Source of the DNA: Trifolium pratense
Taxonomy: Eukaryota; Streptophyta; Magnoliopsida; Fabales; Fabaceae
Reading direction: 5' to 3'
DNA: 64,000 bases
NCBI RefSeq assembly: GCF_020283565.1
Contig: NC_060065.1
Coordinates: forward strand, 18,204,866 to 18,268,865
This document shows positions 22,901 through 34,625 of this stretch, one piece after another. Position 1 is the stretch's first letter. Every line of letters begins with the position of its first letter. A program made the position numbers and the translations under genes. Under the pieces are notes generated by a model, which saw only the letters and a program-made list of their open reading frames with translations, had not been told where the DNA came from and did no database searches.

Positions 22901-23484
22901 ATCTAGAGACCATCTCCTTTATACCATGTAAACTTGCGTCCGCACAAAGCAAGATCGACCAGGGTGTTATCCTCAATGAAACGATTGAAAGGGATCGAAT
23001 CCAAAGAACGATTAACCGTCCTTGACGAACGACGTTCCTCAACACTCTTCACAGCATTAAAGTCCCCCCCCACACACACCCTCCTCCTATCCAACAACTG
23101 GATACTACTACATAGAGAGTCCTAAAGGCTTTGTTTCGCCCCCTGACCACACGATGCATACACATTCGCCACAAAAAACCCATCTCCAGTTTTAAAAAAT
23201 CGCCAATGGCACCACAACACATGCTCATGACTCACAAAAGACCACACCTCAACCTCTAGGGAATCCCAAATAGTTAACAAACCTCCCGACGCTCCTGCCG
23301 ATGGTCGGTAAAAATACCCATGGGGAGAATCCCCCCCAAGGCTGAACAAAGGAAATCATCACACTGTTGTAACTTTGTTTCTTGAAGACGGACTAAAAGG
23401 GGGTTATGTTCCCCCACCAACTTCCGGACCTCTTTCCTCTTTTCACGCCCCTAGGCCCCTAATATTCCATGTGATGATCTTCAT
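19944..23484 (-). pseudogene. LINE ORF2 pseudogene: endonuclease, reverse transcriptase, zf-RVT
   Basis: The start is probably the ATG at 23484, followed by the endonuclease opening motif (KIITWNIRGLG) and at once a stop/frameshift. Further endonuclease blocks: ASGGLLTIWDS, VCVGGDFNAV, LCGRKFTWY, MSRLDRFLLS, LSDHCSLIL. RT blocks: YKSPGPNGINFGFIKAF (usual D replaced by N), IAIIPKVNNPQRLNDFRPIS, QTAFVKDRQILYGI, LFTVDFEKAYDSVD and catalytic FADD at about 21460-21475. An in-frame TAA (usual CAA, Q) lies directly before FADD. The C-terminal zf-RVT domain is at 20345-19944 (ILAWRLLRDRLPMKTHLI). It supplied nicking and target-primed reverse transcription; this copy cannot. Confidence 0.85.
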
Positions 23485-23737
23485 CAAACACGCTCGCCAC
23501 CCACCTGCTTGCCTTTAGCCGCCCTAGATAACACACTAAACATATTCAAATTGTCACCTTTAAACTTAATCCCTATAGCTTTTTCAATACCCCATACATC
23601 TTCTACCACCACTTATCAGTCCCCTGCATCACCACCCAGTTCTTCCAGTCATTGTTAACGGACGCTGACGAGGCATCCTCTCCAGAAACAATCTGGTGGA
23701 CAATCTCACACAGCCGACTATCGCTCGACCCACCCTT

Positions 23738-25229
23738 TCATTTGCGAGCATGTTTCCTTAAGACTTTGAGCACCTCTCTACGATTTTTGTTTGGTAGCCT
23801 AGCTACCTTTTTAAGACTATGAACCGAGTGGCGCAACAAGCCTCCTGCTTTCCTTTTCTTGAGCAAATTTTGCATATCTTTTTGTTGACCACCAGAAGAC
23901 TTTCTTTTCCTCGTACACTTCTTAGTTGAGAAAATAACCCTAGCATCTCCATGATTATGATCATGCAACCATTCCAAACTCCAGGGTCCTGAAATCGTGG
24001 ATCTTTTCCTTCTAGGTGGGCACGATGTCGTTCGTTTAGTGCAGGGCAAGTGCCAGACTAAACCCTTAGGACTCACATCCTTACACACAGGACCCTCCAG
24101 TACGCCTGAAAGAATAGGAGCATGAGCTCCATCCTCCTGGGTATGAGCGACATTCTCTACACCCTTAGCTTCCCATTTATTACACGAAGTTGATCTCAAA
24201 GAATTTTCAACCAACAAAGGCTCGTGCTCAACCCGGGGTATAGATAGGTTCTGATTCTGACTAGCACCCACTCCTAACCACGCCTCAAACAAAGGATTCT
24301 CATAATGGTGATTGGAGTTGACCGTATGAAAATTCTCTTGCAAGGCGGTATGTTCCTCGTCCGCCATATCATCCACGATTTTGTTAACCAACATATCAAC
24401 ATTGTGGCTTCCTGGTCCCCATGCGCTATTTCACAGTCGTAATGAGACGCCACAAACGCCTCGTCGTTTGCATAAAGGCAAGCATCTTCACCTAAAGCGT
24501 AGCCCCATTCCTCCACTATCTTAATATCCATCAAAAAATCATCCACCATAACTGTCTCTACTCTCTTGATAATATTCAGATCAGTCGTGGCAATCAAAAC
24601 ACGGGCAAAATCTAGTATGTCTTTATCCGCAGAATAGCTATCCGCTTGTAAGTACCTTCCAAAATCTAAAACGCAAAGTTTGAAGAAATTCTCGTTCCAC
24701 GCATGCAGCGAAATACCGTACAGACGGACCCACACTCCTCTTCGGTAAGGCGTCACCTCCTGGTCCCACTTCACCCAAGATGAGAATAAGATCTGGAAAA
24801 ACTCATTGGCGCTTTCAACAATAGTAACAACCTCCACATCCGTCGTACTACGAACAAAGCTTTGTTCGCCCCCATAGGTATAATAACAAGACTTGTAAAG
24901 CCTGCATCCAATATTCTATTTTGCACCACAGAAATAACTTTCTCGTTAACGACGGTTGCTATCAAGCCATTACGGGCCCAAGAAACATCGTCATTCATTG
25001 TCGTATACTTTCGCATAAACACCTTAGCGGTCTGTTCTTTGATCACTCCTAACGACATTTCATTCTTAGGTTTTTTCCTAACTGCCTGCTTCTGATACTC
25101 CGCAAGTATTTCCTTCTCCCGATGATTTCGCAAACTCACCATGACTTCACCCACTTGCACTCTTTCTACATAGTTCGACCCTCCCACCACCGTGGTCGCG
25201 GGAACCAGGGGGGCCACGGCCAACCCCAA
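23738..25229 (-). pseudogene. LINE ORF1-like (DUF4283-type) pseudogene
   Basis: Three overlapping frames encode one broken protein. The first starts at 25229. The second (24837-24274) includes YRRGVWVRLYGISLHAWNE and FFKLCVLDFGRYLQ, the DUF4283 signature of plant LINE ORF1 proteins, which bind the element's RNA. The third (24394-23738) is a basic tail rich in KKRK-type clusters. The frame changes show at least two indels. Confidence 0.7.
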
Positions 25230-25478
25230 AAAAATGGGAAATTACTAATATACATACCCTATATATTTGTTTGCGCCCAGAATATAAACATTGAAAAGGT
25301 AGCTCAGTTAATGACTTGATGTTTCATGCTTCTGCACATTGAGGTTGTGGGTTCTATTCCCAAAGCATCACATTTTTTTTGTATTTTGTTCTTTTTCTTT
25401 TAAAAAATCATTTTTAATGTTCATAAATTTTTCGCAGCCCACCCTAATTTTTTTTCCTAATTCCGCCATTGGTATGAA
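25205..25478 (+). repeat. Repeat with tRNA-like A and B boxes (SINE-like or MITE fragment)
   Basis: GGTAGCTCAGTTAATGACTT (about 25299-25318) resembles a tRNA A box, and GAGGTTGTGGGTTCTATTCC (about 25340-25359) a B box. A T-rich run follows. The right end AATTCCGCCATTGG resembles the CCGCCACTG terminus seen on hAT-like elements. No tRNA cloverleaf with anticodon stem can be formed convincingly, so this is a repeat and not a tRNA gene. Confidence 0.5.
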
Positions 25479-25479
25479 C

Positions 25480-25975
25480 ACTCCCGTTTGGGAAATTGTG
25501 TGCCAATCGCTATCATGTTCGGTATTCTTAAGAGAAATCTTTTCAACAAAGGAACTCGATGGAAATGAGACAATGATTTCCGCAAAAGTTTGAGACTTAA
25601 TAATTAAGGATATCCATCCTGCTAAAACGAAAGATTCGAATAGCTTTTTTATTCCTTGTAAAATTTATGATATTTCAATCTCTAATGTTTTATGTAATGC
25701 AAGTGTTGGTATTATATCAACATCTATTAGTGAAAAATATAAAAATAAAAAATTGGAACCAACTAGTACCATGATCAGCTTCATGGCTGATTTTTCACAA
25801 AAATCTCCTAAAGAAATAATTAAGGATATCCCAATAGAAATAAAAGGAGTTACCATACCAACTGATTTTTATGTCATGGATATGCAGGATAATGATGAAT
25901 TATCTTTAATTCTAAGGAAACCATTCCTCACTACAACAGATACAACCATAGATGTGAAAGATAGAAAGATATAAT
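25480..25975 (+). pseudogene. Athila-like retrotransposon protease region (pseudogene)
   Basis: The frame reads through CNASVGIISTSIS (degenerate catalytic D-S/T-G region), IPIEIKGVTIPTDFYVMDMQ, LSLILRKPFLTTTDTTIDVK. This matches the retroviral-type aspartic protease of Athila-like gypsy elements (usual CDLGASINLMP, VLDM, LILGRPFLAT, DV). The catalytic aspartate position is changed (N in CNASVG), so it would be inactive. It continues the gag fragment at 18480-19712. Confidence 0.65.
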
Positions 25976-26247
25976 CTTTAACATATAGGAGGAAAGAAAA
26001 TTGGGTTTAAACTTGTGGAAATCACTAGTGATAAAAATTCTAAAATTCTTAATAATACTCACTTTGTTGATTTTGTTGAGAAAAACATTGTAGGTGAGGT
26101 GGAAGAAAAGCAAACACCTCCAACGAAAAGGAGAAAATACAAAAGAGGATTCAGTGAATTAAGAGAATGATACATGGTTATGCCAGAAGTTCATGAAAAT
26201 GTGAGCCTTTGGTAGTGACCAAAGTTGAATTTGAAGATTACATAATA

Positions 26248-26516
26248 CTCCCTCCGTCTCATTTTAAATGACATATTTGACCATTTCACACACTTTAAAA
26301 AGTGCATAAATAAAAGAGAGAGTTGTACAATTACTAAATTGTCCTTACCTTTTTCATTACTAGTAGTAATGATTAAATTGGTTGAGTATGCCGCACATAA
26401 AAAGGGGTCCACATAGAGGGTAAAATTGGAAAAAATAGCTTTGAAAGTTGTATATGTCATTTATTTTGGGACAAATCAAAGTCAAAAAAATGTCATTTAA
26501 AATGGAATGAAGGGAG
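26248..26516. mobile_element. Stowaway MITE (copy 1)
   Basis: The left terminus CTCCCTCCGTCTCATTTTAA pairs with the right end TTTAAAATGGAATGAAGGGAG. TA target duplications flank it at 26246-26247 and 26517-26518. It is 269 bp and non-coding, inserted in the Athila-like element. It is closely related to the copy at 41437-41700. Confidence 0.85.
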
Positions 26517-26539
26517 TAACAATGTGGAATAAAGAGATG

Positions 26540-26860
26540 AGGTTGGTCACTGTTAATCGTTGGCAATTGGCTCAAATTAAGGAAAAGAAAACTAGAAACA
26601 AGGAAATTGTGAGAGATGGGAGAATTATTTTTATATGGTCACGTGATAAAATATAAATTTGTTAGTCATTCTCACAAAATTTACCTTTTTATTTTATTCT
26701 TTTAATTATTTTAAAAATAATCAAAAAAGTCGAGCCATGGAAGTGTTGCTTGAGAAGGAAAAGAGGGAGATGGAACACCTTAGTCTAAAGTGTCAAAAAG
26801 TCGAGCCAATAACTTTAAACAAGTGCGCTTAATAGGAGGCAATCCATCATTTTTATTACT
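26540..26860 (+). mobile_element. Athila-like element, 3' part after a missing pol
   Basis: AAAGTCGAGCCAATAACTTT followed by GCGCTTAATAGGAGGCAATC (about 26800-26850) matches the conserved segment that follows the pol frame of Athila-type elements. It lies only about 0.8 kb past the protease, so reverse transcriptase, RNase H and integrase are missing. A short internal duplication of AAAAAGTCGAGCCA is visible at about 26725 and 26796. Confidence 0.5.
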
Positions 26861-27707
26861 AATGTTTTTATGCTTTTTGCAATTGAATAACAATGGTTTT
26901 TAAAGTATTCCAAAGTATATGCACTTGTAGAAGTCAGATTGTGATGAGAAAATACAATAAAAAAAAAAATGTTTTCAGTTACGTTAAACTTATATAAGTT
27001 TATATTATGTTAAAAAAATGTCAAAATTTTTCCATTACGGGCTAAAAGCAAAATATTTTTTTTTAGGAATAAAAACAAGTAATTTTATTTTGCAAAGACT
27101 AAAACTAAAACTCGCAATAAAAATAGAGACTGAAAACATATTTTACCGAGCAATAAAACATAAAATTAACCCTCGTAAATACACCCACCCCTAAGCCCTA
27201 TACCCTTCCCATATAAACCGCCAAAAATCACAAAAACATATATACACCCTCATCCACCACTCTCATGCATCTAAACCTCATCCATCACCTAGTCTCATGC
27301 ATCTTCATCCATCATATCCCACAACCATACGATCCACCAACATAAAACATCTCAAAAACACAAAACCCAACCCAAAAACAAAAGCTTCAAAGAATCGAAT
27401 AGAATAATACTCTTTTAAATTGTAAATAATATCAATACCATAAAAAATAATGATATTATAATTAATACTTAACAAAATATCTTCTAATTATTTTTTTTAA
27501 AAAAAATCTTCCTTCTAGCGGTGGGAGGGAGAAAAAGTAGAAACTTCACGCATTTGTTTGTGTTTAAGACAAAGCAAACCTTTTTTATTCATTTTATTTT
27601 ATTTTTCTAAAACTTGAACTTAATCACTTTAGATTGAGCTAACAAAAATAGATTAAAAAAAAAAATATTAGAACGTTTTATTTAAATTTTTGAATCAACT
27701 TTACTAG
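26861..27707. other. No gene supported
   Basis: AT-rich DNA. A pyrimidine/CA-rich stretch around 27175-27370 has no open frame of note. Confidence 0.4.
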
Positions 27708-27905
27708 TGTTGAAAATATAGCAAGTATGAGTTTGTGGAAATAGTCTCACATTGGATAGAAATGTGGTGACTTGAACATTTATAAGTTGGAGAACCCACT
27801 CACCTATCACCTTAAGGTTTTGGGTGGATAAGTGGTGTGTCTCCTACAAAAGTGTATTGCTCAAAAGAAAAAGTCACATAAAAATGAACGCTCCTCGCTC
27901 GATCT
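27708..27905 (+). mobile_element. LTR-like fragment
   Basis: The TGTTGAAAATATAGCAAG start, the CTCACATTGGATAGAAATGT block and TTTATAAGTTGGAGAACCCA resemble the 5' part (U3/TATA) of plant copia-type LTRs. No partner LTR, primer site or internal region was found. Confidence 0.35.
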
Positions 27906-28381
27906 CTCCAATTGTTGCGCTAACAGAATTGATAGTGAGTTGTGAGTAAGTTTGCATTTGTGATTTTAGGAGTTTTTTATTTTGAAAATATTTGTTTGAA
28001 TGCTTGCAGCTGTAGTATGTCAGAGAATCAGAGATGAGAAGATACACTGACAAAAAACACAACACACAATGTCTACCAATTTTTTTTACAGCTAGCTACC
28101 TTATTTTCAGTGCGCGAGCTATTGGTCACAATTTCTATTCTACACGAGCTTCATATTTTGCGTGCATGATGATAACACAACTAGTACTACTACTGTACTA
28201 CACTTCTCATTTTAAATAATGGAAAATTAAGAATTTTAGATTTCAACTTTTATTTTTTGACACAGTTTGTGACTCCTAAACTGAATTTATTGAAATTATA
28301 AATGACTATTTTGTTTTGAATTATCATGTTATCGATATCAAGTTTTACTGCTGTTAGCCGTGATTAATTTTTATCAAAAAA

Positions 28382-28410
28382 CTAGCGATATACCCGTGCT
28401 ATCGCACGGG
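28382..28410 (-). mobile_element. Helitron-type 3' terminus (minus orientation)
   Basis: On the minus strand the perfect hairpin CCCGTGCGATAGCACGGG (28410-28393, 7-bp stem) is followed after seven bases by CTAG and then T. That is the canonical Helitron 3' end: hairpin, CTRR, inserted at A/T. The element body would extend to the right. Confidence 0.55.
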
Positions 28411-29356
28411 TCGTAACGTTACGCCGATTTTTTTTAAGTCACACTTTCTGATATCAGATTTAATAAAGAAATTATTTCATTAACACAATAATTTGCTAAA
28501 AAGCAGATTTTAATTAAGTAGACATTTATTACAACATTTTCTTAACATACATTTGCTTGCATAACCTAAAGTAGGTATCAAAAAAAAGTTACATGAGCAC
28601 AACATTGTTGATTAAAATGTCATTGTCAACCAATCCATTACAACTTATAATAGTTAATCATTTAAAATTTTCATGAGCAACTATTTGTTCCCAGTATATA
28701 ATAGTTAATTAAAAAATTTCATCAACAATAAGTTGTTCTTTGTATATAATAGTCATGTATGAATTATTTTGCAAAGTTAGAATTTCTTCCGATAGTTTTT
28801 TGAAATTATTATTAGAACTTATCTTATATCTATACCTATATATAAAAAAATTTGTTGCCCAACATATTAATTGAATAATATTAAATGAAAAAAAATACAA
28901 TTTTGGCTTAAGAAATTCTATGGAATGTGTTTTAGGCCCAACATGACATAAACTCATATAACATGCTACTAAAATCATTATTTGTTTAAACATTTTTTAT
29001 TCTGTCTCTCTCTTTGAAATTTCTTAACCTTCCCTTTGAAAACCCTAGCCGCCGCCAACTTTTCATTCCGGCCGTCTCCCCCTCCGCCGAGCAAACTTTG
29101 TCATAATAAAATACATATTTTTTATGCTCTCTTTCTCCTCTATATTTATATTAGAGTGTATTTTAAAAAGGAGCAATCTTGAAAATTAGTGGATGTGCAT
29201 TTTTCAACCTTCAACTATTCATCTATGAAGCCATGAACAACTCTCTCTACATGCCAACAACAAAGGAATCAAAGACATCAAAAGAATAAAAAAAAATCAT
29301 ATCTAGTTTGAAGCGGTTTTTTTTTTTTGCATCTTTGTGAAGTTCACACCGGAGCT

Positions 29357-30095
29357 CAGGGACGGAGGCATGTACAACCTTGTGTGGGCATAGGCCTGCA
29401 CTAAATTTTAAGAATTTTTTTTATGGTAATATATATGTATGTGTTGAACACTTGACTAGTTAGACCCACATAAATTTATCATCCAATAAGAAACTACTAT
29501 GAAAACTTATATTCCACTCTAACCAACCACTACACTCAAGTTGTACACACGTGACACTCTTTTTAAATTAAAAAACAATTAAAAGACTCTTATTGATTAA
29601 AACAAAAAAACACTTTAACAAACTTGCAATACAAAACCCACACCACACACGCACAGAGAAAGGAAGGAAGGAAACATACAAAACCTAGACTCATTCACTC
29701 TTCAAAGCTTGTCTCCCTCCTATGGCCATGGATGATTCTTGTCTCTAATCTTCTTCTCCCTTTATTCTTCTCTCTCTTCAAGTCTTCCTCCATTGTTGAT
29801 GTTTTAAGAGGTAAACATAAACCCTCTTACTGTAAACTTTAACTTTATGATTTCAATCTTATACTTTTTTGTTTTGTTTATTATTGTAATGAGAGTGAAC
29901 ATCTATTATTTATTTTTATTGACCATGAATTTGTGTTAATGGTGGAAAGTAGAAACTTTATTGTTAGAGTTTGATAGTGCTTGTTTGGGATTGGGATTGA
30001 TATTTTTCAATGATATTTAAACTGTGATCTGATCCCCTGTTTTGTGAACAAAGGTTTAATTGTTTTTATTTTTATTTTATTTCTAGCCATAAGCA
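29357..30095 (+). other. 5' non-coding part of the hAT element
   Basis: AT-rich region between the left terminus and the transposase start. CT-rich exon-like sequence at 29690-29800 followed by GT and an AG at about 30088 suggests an untranslated first exon and intron. No further signal is clear. Confidence 0.4.
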
Positions 30096-32514
30096 ATGGA
30101 AAAATATTTCAAAAGAAAGTCAAGTTCAGAGCAATCATTAACTCCTAGTCCTCAAGCACGTGATCCTCAAGCATCTGATCCTCAAGCACTTGATGATGGA
30201 CGTAGAAGTAAAAAATTGTGTCCTATGAAAAAAAGGTTTTTGGAATTTGATTTGGAAATGCTTCCTAGTGATCTGGCTTGAGACCTAGAATTTCTGATTA
30301 CCATCCAAGTGATAGAGACGAGATTAGAAGATATTATTTCCTAAAGGGCCCTTGTCAACCAAAAGAGATTAATTTTCCACTAAGAAAATTTGGAGATGCC
30401 TCTCGCAAGTTTATTCCGGATTGGTATACGAAATTTGGCGGTTGGTTGGAATATAGTCAAAAGGAGGATGCGGCATATTGCTTATGTTGTTATCTCATTT
30501 AGATCACATGTTGGAGAACATAGAGGTAGTGGTGAGGCCTTTATAACAGAAGGTTTTACAAATTGGAAAAAAAGTGATAGGTTCCAAGTTCATGTCGGGG
30601 GTTTAAATAACGCTCATAATCAAGCATGGAGAAATTGTCAAGCTCTAATGAAACAAAAGCAACATATTGAAGGAGCTATGTGTAAACAATCCCGTCAAGT
30701 TAAAGTGGAATATCGAATTCGCCTAACTGCCATACTTGATTGCATTCGCTTTTTACTTAGCCAAGGTTTAGCTTTTCGTGGTAATAAGGAGTCACCGTCA
30801 TCAACAAATAAGGGGAATTTTCTTCAACTTGTGGATTTTCTTGTTAACCACAATGAAACTATTCGTGAAGTTTGGAAGAATACTCGTGGAAATCTTAAGC
30901 TAACATCTCCTCCAATTCAAAAGGATTTTGTTAGAGCTGCTGCTAGTGAAACCACTAAAGCAATACTTGATGATCAAGGAGATTCTTTATTTGCTATTAT
31001 GATTGATGAATCTCGGGATATCTCAGTTAAGGAGAAAATGGTTGTAGCTTTGCGTTATGTTAATAAAAAAGGGCAAGTTATTGAGAGGTTTCTTGGTATG
31101 GTTCATGTTTCTGATACTAGTGCTTCATCATTGAAATTAGCTTTGGAGTCATTATTGGCAAAGCATAAGTTGAGTTTATCAAGGATACGTGGACAAGGGT
31201 ATGATGGAGAAAGCAACATGCGAGGTGAATATAATGGTCTCAAAAGCTTGATATTGAAAGAGAATTGTTCTGCATTCTATATTCATTGTTTTGCTCATCA
31301 ACTCCAATTTGCTCTTGTGGCATTAGCAAAAAAGCATTCTGAAATTGCATCATTTTTTAATCAAGTAGCTACTCTGTCTAATGTTGTTGGAGCATCAGCT
31401 AAGAGTCGAGATATTCTTCGTGAAAGTCAAATTGAAAAGGTGGATGAAGCATTGAAAGAAGGAGAAATATCTAGTGGACGTGGCTTGAATCAAGAAGCTA
31501 CAATTAAGAGGGCGGGGGATACTCGATGGAGCTCACATTTTGGTACGTTACTTATCATAGTTTCTTTATTCTCTTCTATGATTGATGTGCTTGATGTGAT
31601 TGAGGAAGATGGAACAAGCTTAACGATAAAAGGAGATGCAATGCTTTTGTTGAAATATATGCAATCTTTTGAATTTGTTTTTATCTTGCACTTGATGAAA
31701 AAAGTCTTGTCAATTACTCATGAGTTATCTCAAGCATTACAAAGAAGTGATCAAGATATTGTTAATGCCATGAAATTAGTCAAAGTGTCCAAACAAAAGT
31801 TACAAACTATAAGGGACAAGGGTTGGGATTCTTTGCTCAATGAAGTTTCATTATTTTGTGACCATCATGAAGTTGTCATGCTTAATATGGATGATACCTA
31901 TCAGGCATATAAAAAGTCAAAGCGCAACTTAGAGAAAGTTTCTAATTTACATTACTTTCAAGTTCAATTGTTCTATCAAGTGATTGATCGACGACTACAA
32001 GAGTTGAATAATCGTTTTACAGAAGTGGGTATTGAGTTGCTTCTTTGTGTTTCTTTTTTTAAGTCCAAGAGATTCATTTTCTGCATTTGATAAGGAGAAG
32101 TTGCTTCGTTTAGCTCAATTTTATCCTTCAAAATTTTCTCCTATTCAAATATTAGCTCTCGATTCTCAGCTTGAAAATTATTTCATAGATGTATGCTCTG
32201 AAGATGCATTTTCAGAATTAGAGGGGATTAGTGATCTTAGTTTAAAGCTACTGGAGACAAAAAAACATATTGTTTATCTGTTGGTATATTTGCTTTTAGA
32301 GTTATCTTTGATACTACCTGTGGCAATTGCAACAGCTGAAAGAGCTTTCTCTGCTATAAAGATTATCAAGAATGAGTTGCGAAATCGCATGGGAGATTCA
32401 TGGTTAAATGATTGTTTAGTTACTTATATAGAGAAAGATGTTTTTATTGAGGTTGAAAATGAGAAAATCATTCAATCTTTTCAAAAGATGGCAAGTCGTA
32501 GAGAACATTTGTGA
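30096..32514 (+). pseudogene. hAT transposase (TTF-type zinc finger / DUF4371 / hAT dimerisation), frameshifted
   Basis: Four consecutive segments in changing frames (30096-30281, 30278-30502, about 30500-32055, about 32060-32514) make one ZMYM1-like transposase. They give an N-terminal TTF-type zinc finger region (WLEYSQKEDAAYCLCCYL), then DUF4371 with IMIDESRDIS, VIERFLGMVHV, GQGYDGESNMRGEYNGL and IHCFAHQLQFALVA. Next is KRAGDTRWSSHF, and finally the hAT C-terminal dimerisation domain (ATAERAFSAIKIIKNELRNR). IDES and QGYDG supply DDE-type acidic residues. Shifts lie near 30280, 30500 and 32058 (T run). No internal stop was seen otherwise, so inactivation is recent. The protein would have moved the element by cut and paste. 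Confidence 0.88.
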
Positions 32515-32623
32515 TGTATATTTTTACTCTTCAAAATGAAATGTATAATATATTTAATGCTACAAATTTAAATATATGGTGCCCCCTCTATTCGAAATTT
32601 CTGGCTCCGTCACTGCCGGAGCT

Positions 32624-33480
32624 CCGCCACAAAAGCTCCACTCCGGTCAACTTTGAACTCATTAATGGAGTATAATACCATATGTATGACATTCATCATA
32701 TAAGCTTTTTATTGGATTTTTTTTTGGGGGTGTGGCTTCATCTTCTCCTCTCCTGTCATACATGCATCAACAATATTAGAGACAAAAAAAATAAAAAAAT
32801 ATTAGTTCTAGTATTTTAGTAGTTTATGCATATGTTTCTAGATCAATATTGGTACTTGATCTGCTTATATTTTTCATAATTTTAAATCATAATAGATCAT
32901 TTATTTTATTTTTCATTTTTTCGGATATATAAAAAAAATTTGCAAAACTTTGTGGTTGTATTTTTTTTATATTTTCCTTTTAGATTTTAGATCCTACAAA
33001 AATTTCTGAAATGAAATATATTTTCTTATTATTGACTTGTTTCTTTTTGGATCTGTTTATATTCTTATTCCTCTTCTTTAATGTTAATTGCTCTTTTTTA
33101 TTTAAATTTGTTTACTTTTACTCATCTTTTTTTTTCTTTCTTTTATCCGGTTTGAGATATTTTTAGAATAATTATTTTATCTATTATGCTTCTTCTGCTT
33201 TTTCTTTAATTCTATCATTAATTCTAATTTTAATTTAAACAAAAATCATGATATTTCTTATTTTGTACCGCTACCTGCACCCCTCTACTGTGCAGTACTA
33301 CCGATATTATATTAAATTGAAGTTACAGATGTATGCAGTTGTATGTTAATTGAGACCCACAAAATAAAAAAGTTTATTGCATCTGATACATCACTGTAAC
33401 CCATGTCTCACTTTCTCTCTCCATTTATGTTTTTACATTTTACTCAGTATATGATTCCTTCTTTTTAGATCTAATTATTT
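32624..33480. other. AT-rich DNA, no gene supported
   Basis: Sequence right of the hAT target duplication, probably still inside the candidate Helitron. Only short chance frames. Confidence 0.4.
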
Positions 33481-33484
33481 TTAC

Positions 33485-33590
33485 TATAGAAAATAGTACA
33501 ATAAAAAATAAAAGTATGCTATAGAAAATAGTACAATAAAATAACATGAATGTTAAAAGTATGTGATAGAAAATAGTACAATAAAAGTAT
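33485..33590. repeat. Short tandem repeat, about 21-bp core, three copies
   Basis: ATAGAAAATAGTACAATAAA occurs three times (about 33487, 33522 and 33567), separated by variable spacers. Confidence 0.8.
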
Positions 33591-34129
33591 CGTATACCTG
33601 TTATATAATCACTCAAAAATGTTACCAGATTCAAGTTCTTCCGATTTCTTGGTATGTGCTTTGTTTTCCAGTTTTATTTTTTGGTAGTGTTTTGTTTCCC
33701 GTGTTCATTTTTGGTATGCATTCTGAAAAGAAATACAAGATTGTTAGTACATATCGTGTTTTGCCATATCTCAAAACATAGAAAAAAAATGAAAGATCTT
33801 GTTTTGCCATCTCTTTGTTATTTTATCTTCACTCTTAAACTTTAGTAAAAAAAAAAATTGCACTCTTAAACTCTTGTTCTTTTAATGAATGAGACAGATT
33901 TTTTAGTCTACCTAAAGAATGTTTAAAATCAAATTGTTCTTTGTTTTTTTCCTTAAGGACATTGTTCTTTGTTTTATTTTTGAAACATCACATTTATTTA
34001 TTAATAAAAGTAGAGAATATTTTTATGAGTTGTGAGAACATATAAATTTTTTTTAACATAGAAATTTTTATCAGTTGGAAGATAACAAATATGAGTTTAA
34101 TTTTCATACCTTCATACATGAGTTTGATC

Positions 34130-34390
34130 TTCAGATATTTATTCGGCTGTGATGAAGTTCAAGAAAAAAAAAATCATAAACATGATATGATAGAAAAAAG
34201 AATGAAGAAAATTGAGTTTCATATCCATACCCGTGTTGTTGTCATTGGATAGAAATGAACTTATTTGGCTGTCATGAAATTAATGGAAAAAAAAAATCAT
34301 AAACATAATATGAAAGAAAAAATAATGAAAAAGAAAAATCAGATTAATTTGCATGCCCATGTTGTTGTTGGATTGAGATGAGTATATTCT
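34130..34390. repeat. Tandem duplication, about 123-bp period
   Basis: Two adjacent units share ATTCGGCTGTGATGAA / ATTTGGCTGTCATGAA, then AAAAAATCATAAACAT, ATGAAGAAAA-like runs and CATGTTGTTGTTGGAT-like ends. Diverged by substitutions and small indels. Confidence 0.7.
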
Positions 34391-34528
34391 TGTTGTTGTT
34401 AGATGGAGATGAATACCTTTTATTTTTACTACAAAACACAAAAAAATGGGTATTAGTAGAATGAAGAATATCACAAAATATGAATAAGAAAAAGAGAGTG
34501 AAGAGTTAAAGGTAGAAGAAAGAATGAT

Positions 34529-34625
34529 GAGAGAGGAGTGATATATCAACTTGTTTGATTTGAATTTTGAATTTGAAAGTTTGTCTCCACTTTGATGAGA
34601 GAGGAGTGATATATCAACTTGTATG
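34529..34625. repeat. 68-bp-period direct repeat
   Basis: GAGAGAGGAGTGATATATCA followed by ACTTGT occurs at about 34529 and again at 34597. Confidence 0.8.

Larger units (their letters stand above)
19745..25229 (-). mobile_element. L1-type LINE (non-LTR retrotransposon), nested and degenerate
   Basis: Minus-strand order is ORF1-like (25229-23738), endonuclease (from 23484), reverse transcriptase (about 22290-21400), linker, and zinc-binding RT-associated domain (20345-19944). It ends in an (AT)n tail at about 19749-19770. It sits inside the Athila-like element, between gag and protease. Many stops and frameshifts are present. The 5' end merges with another repeat at about 25205-25230; no clear target duplication was found. 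Confidence 0.8.
29357..32615 (+). mobile_element. Complete hAT DNA transposon with 8-bp target duplication
   Basis: The left end CAGGGACGGAGGCA and right end (reverse complement CAGTGACGGAGCCAGAA) are short hAT inverted repeats. Both ends are bordered by the identical 8-bp sequence CCGGAGCT (29349-29356 and 32616-32623), the target-site duplication. The element is 3259 bp and carries a transposase-like gene broken by frameshifts. Confidence 0.92.

Noticed and set aside
25296..25370. Possible tRNA gene
   Set aside because: A- and B-box-like words are present but no anticodon stem or acceptor pairing can be drawn; better explained as a repeat.
29624..29842. Short frame upstream of the hAT transposase as its first coding exon
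   Set aside because: It does not resemble a transposase N-terminus; the segment is more likely an untranslated leader with an intron.
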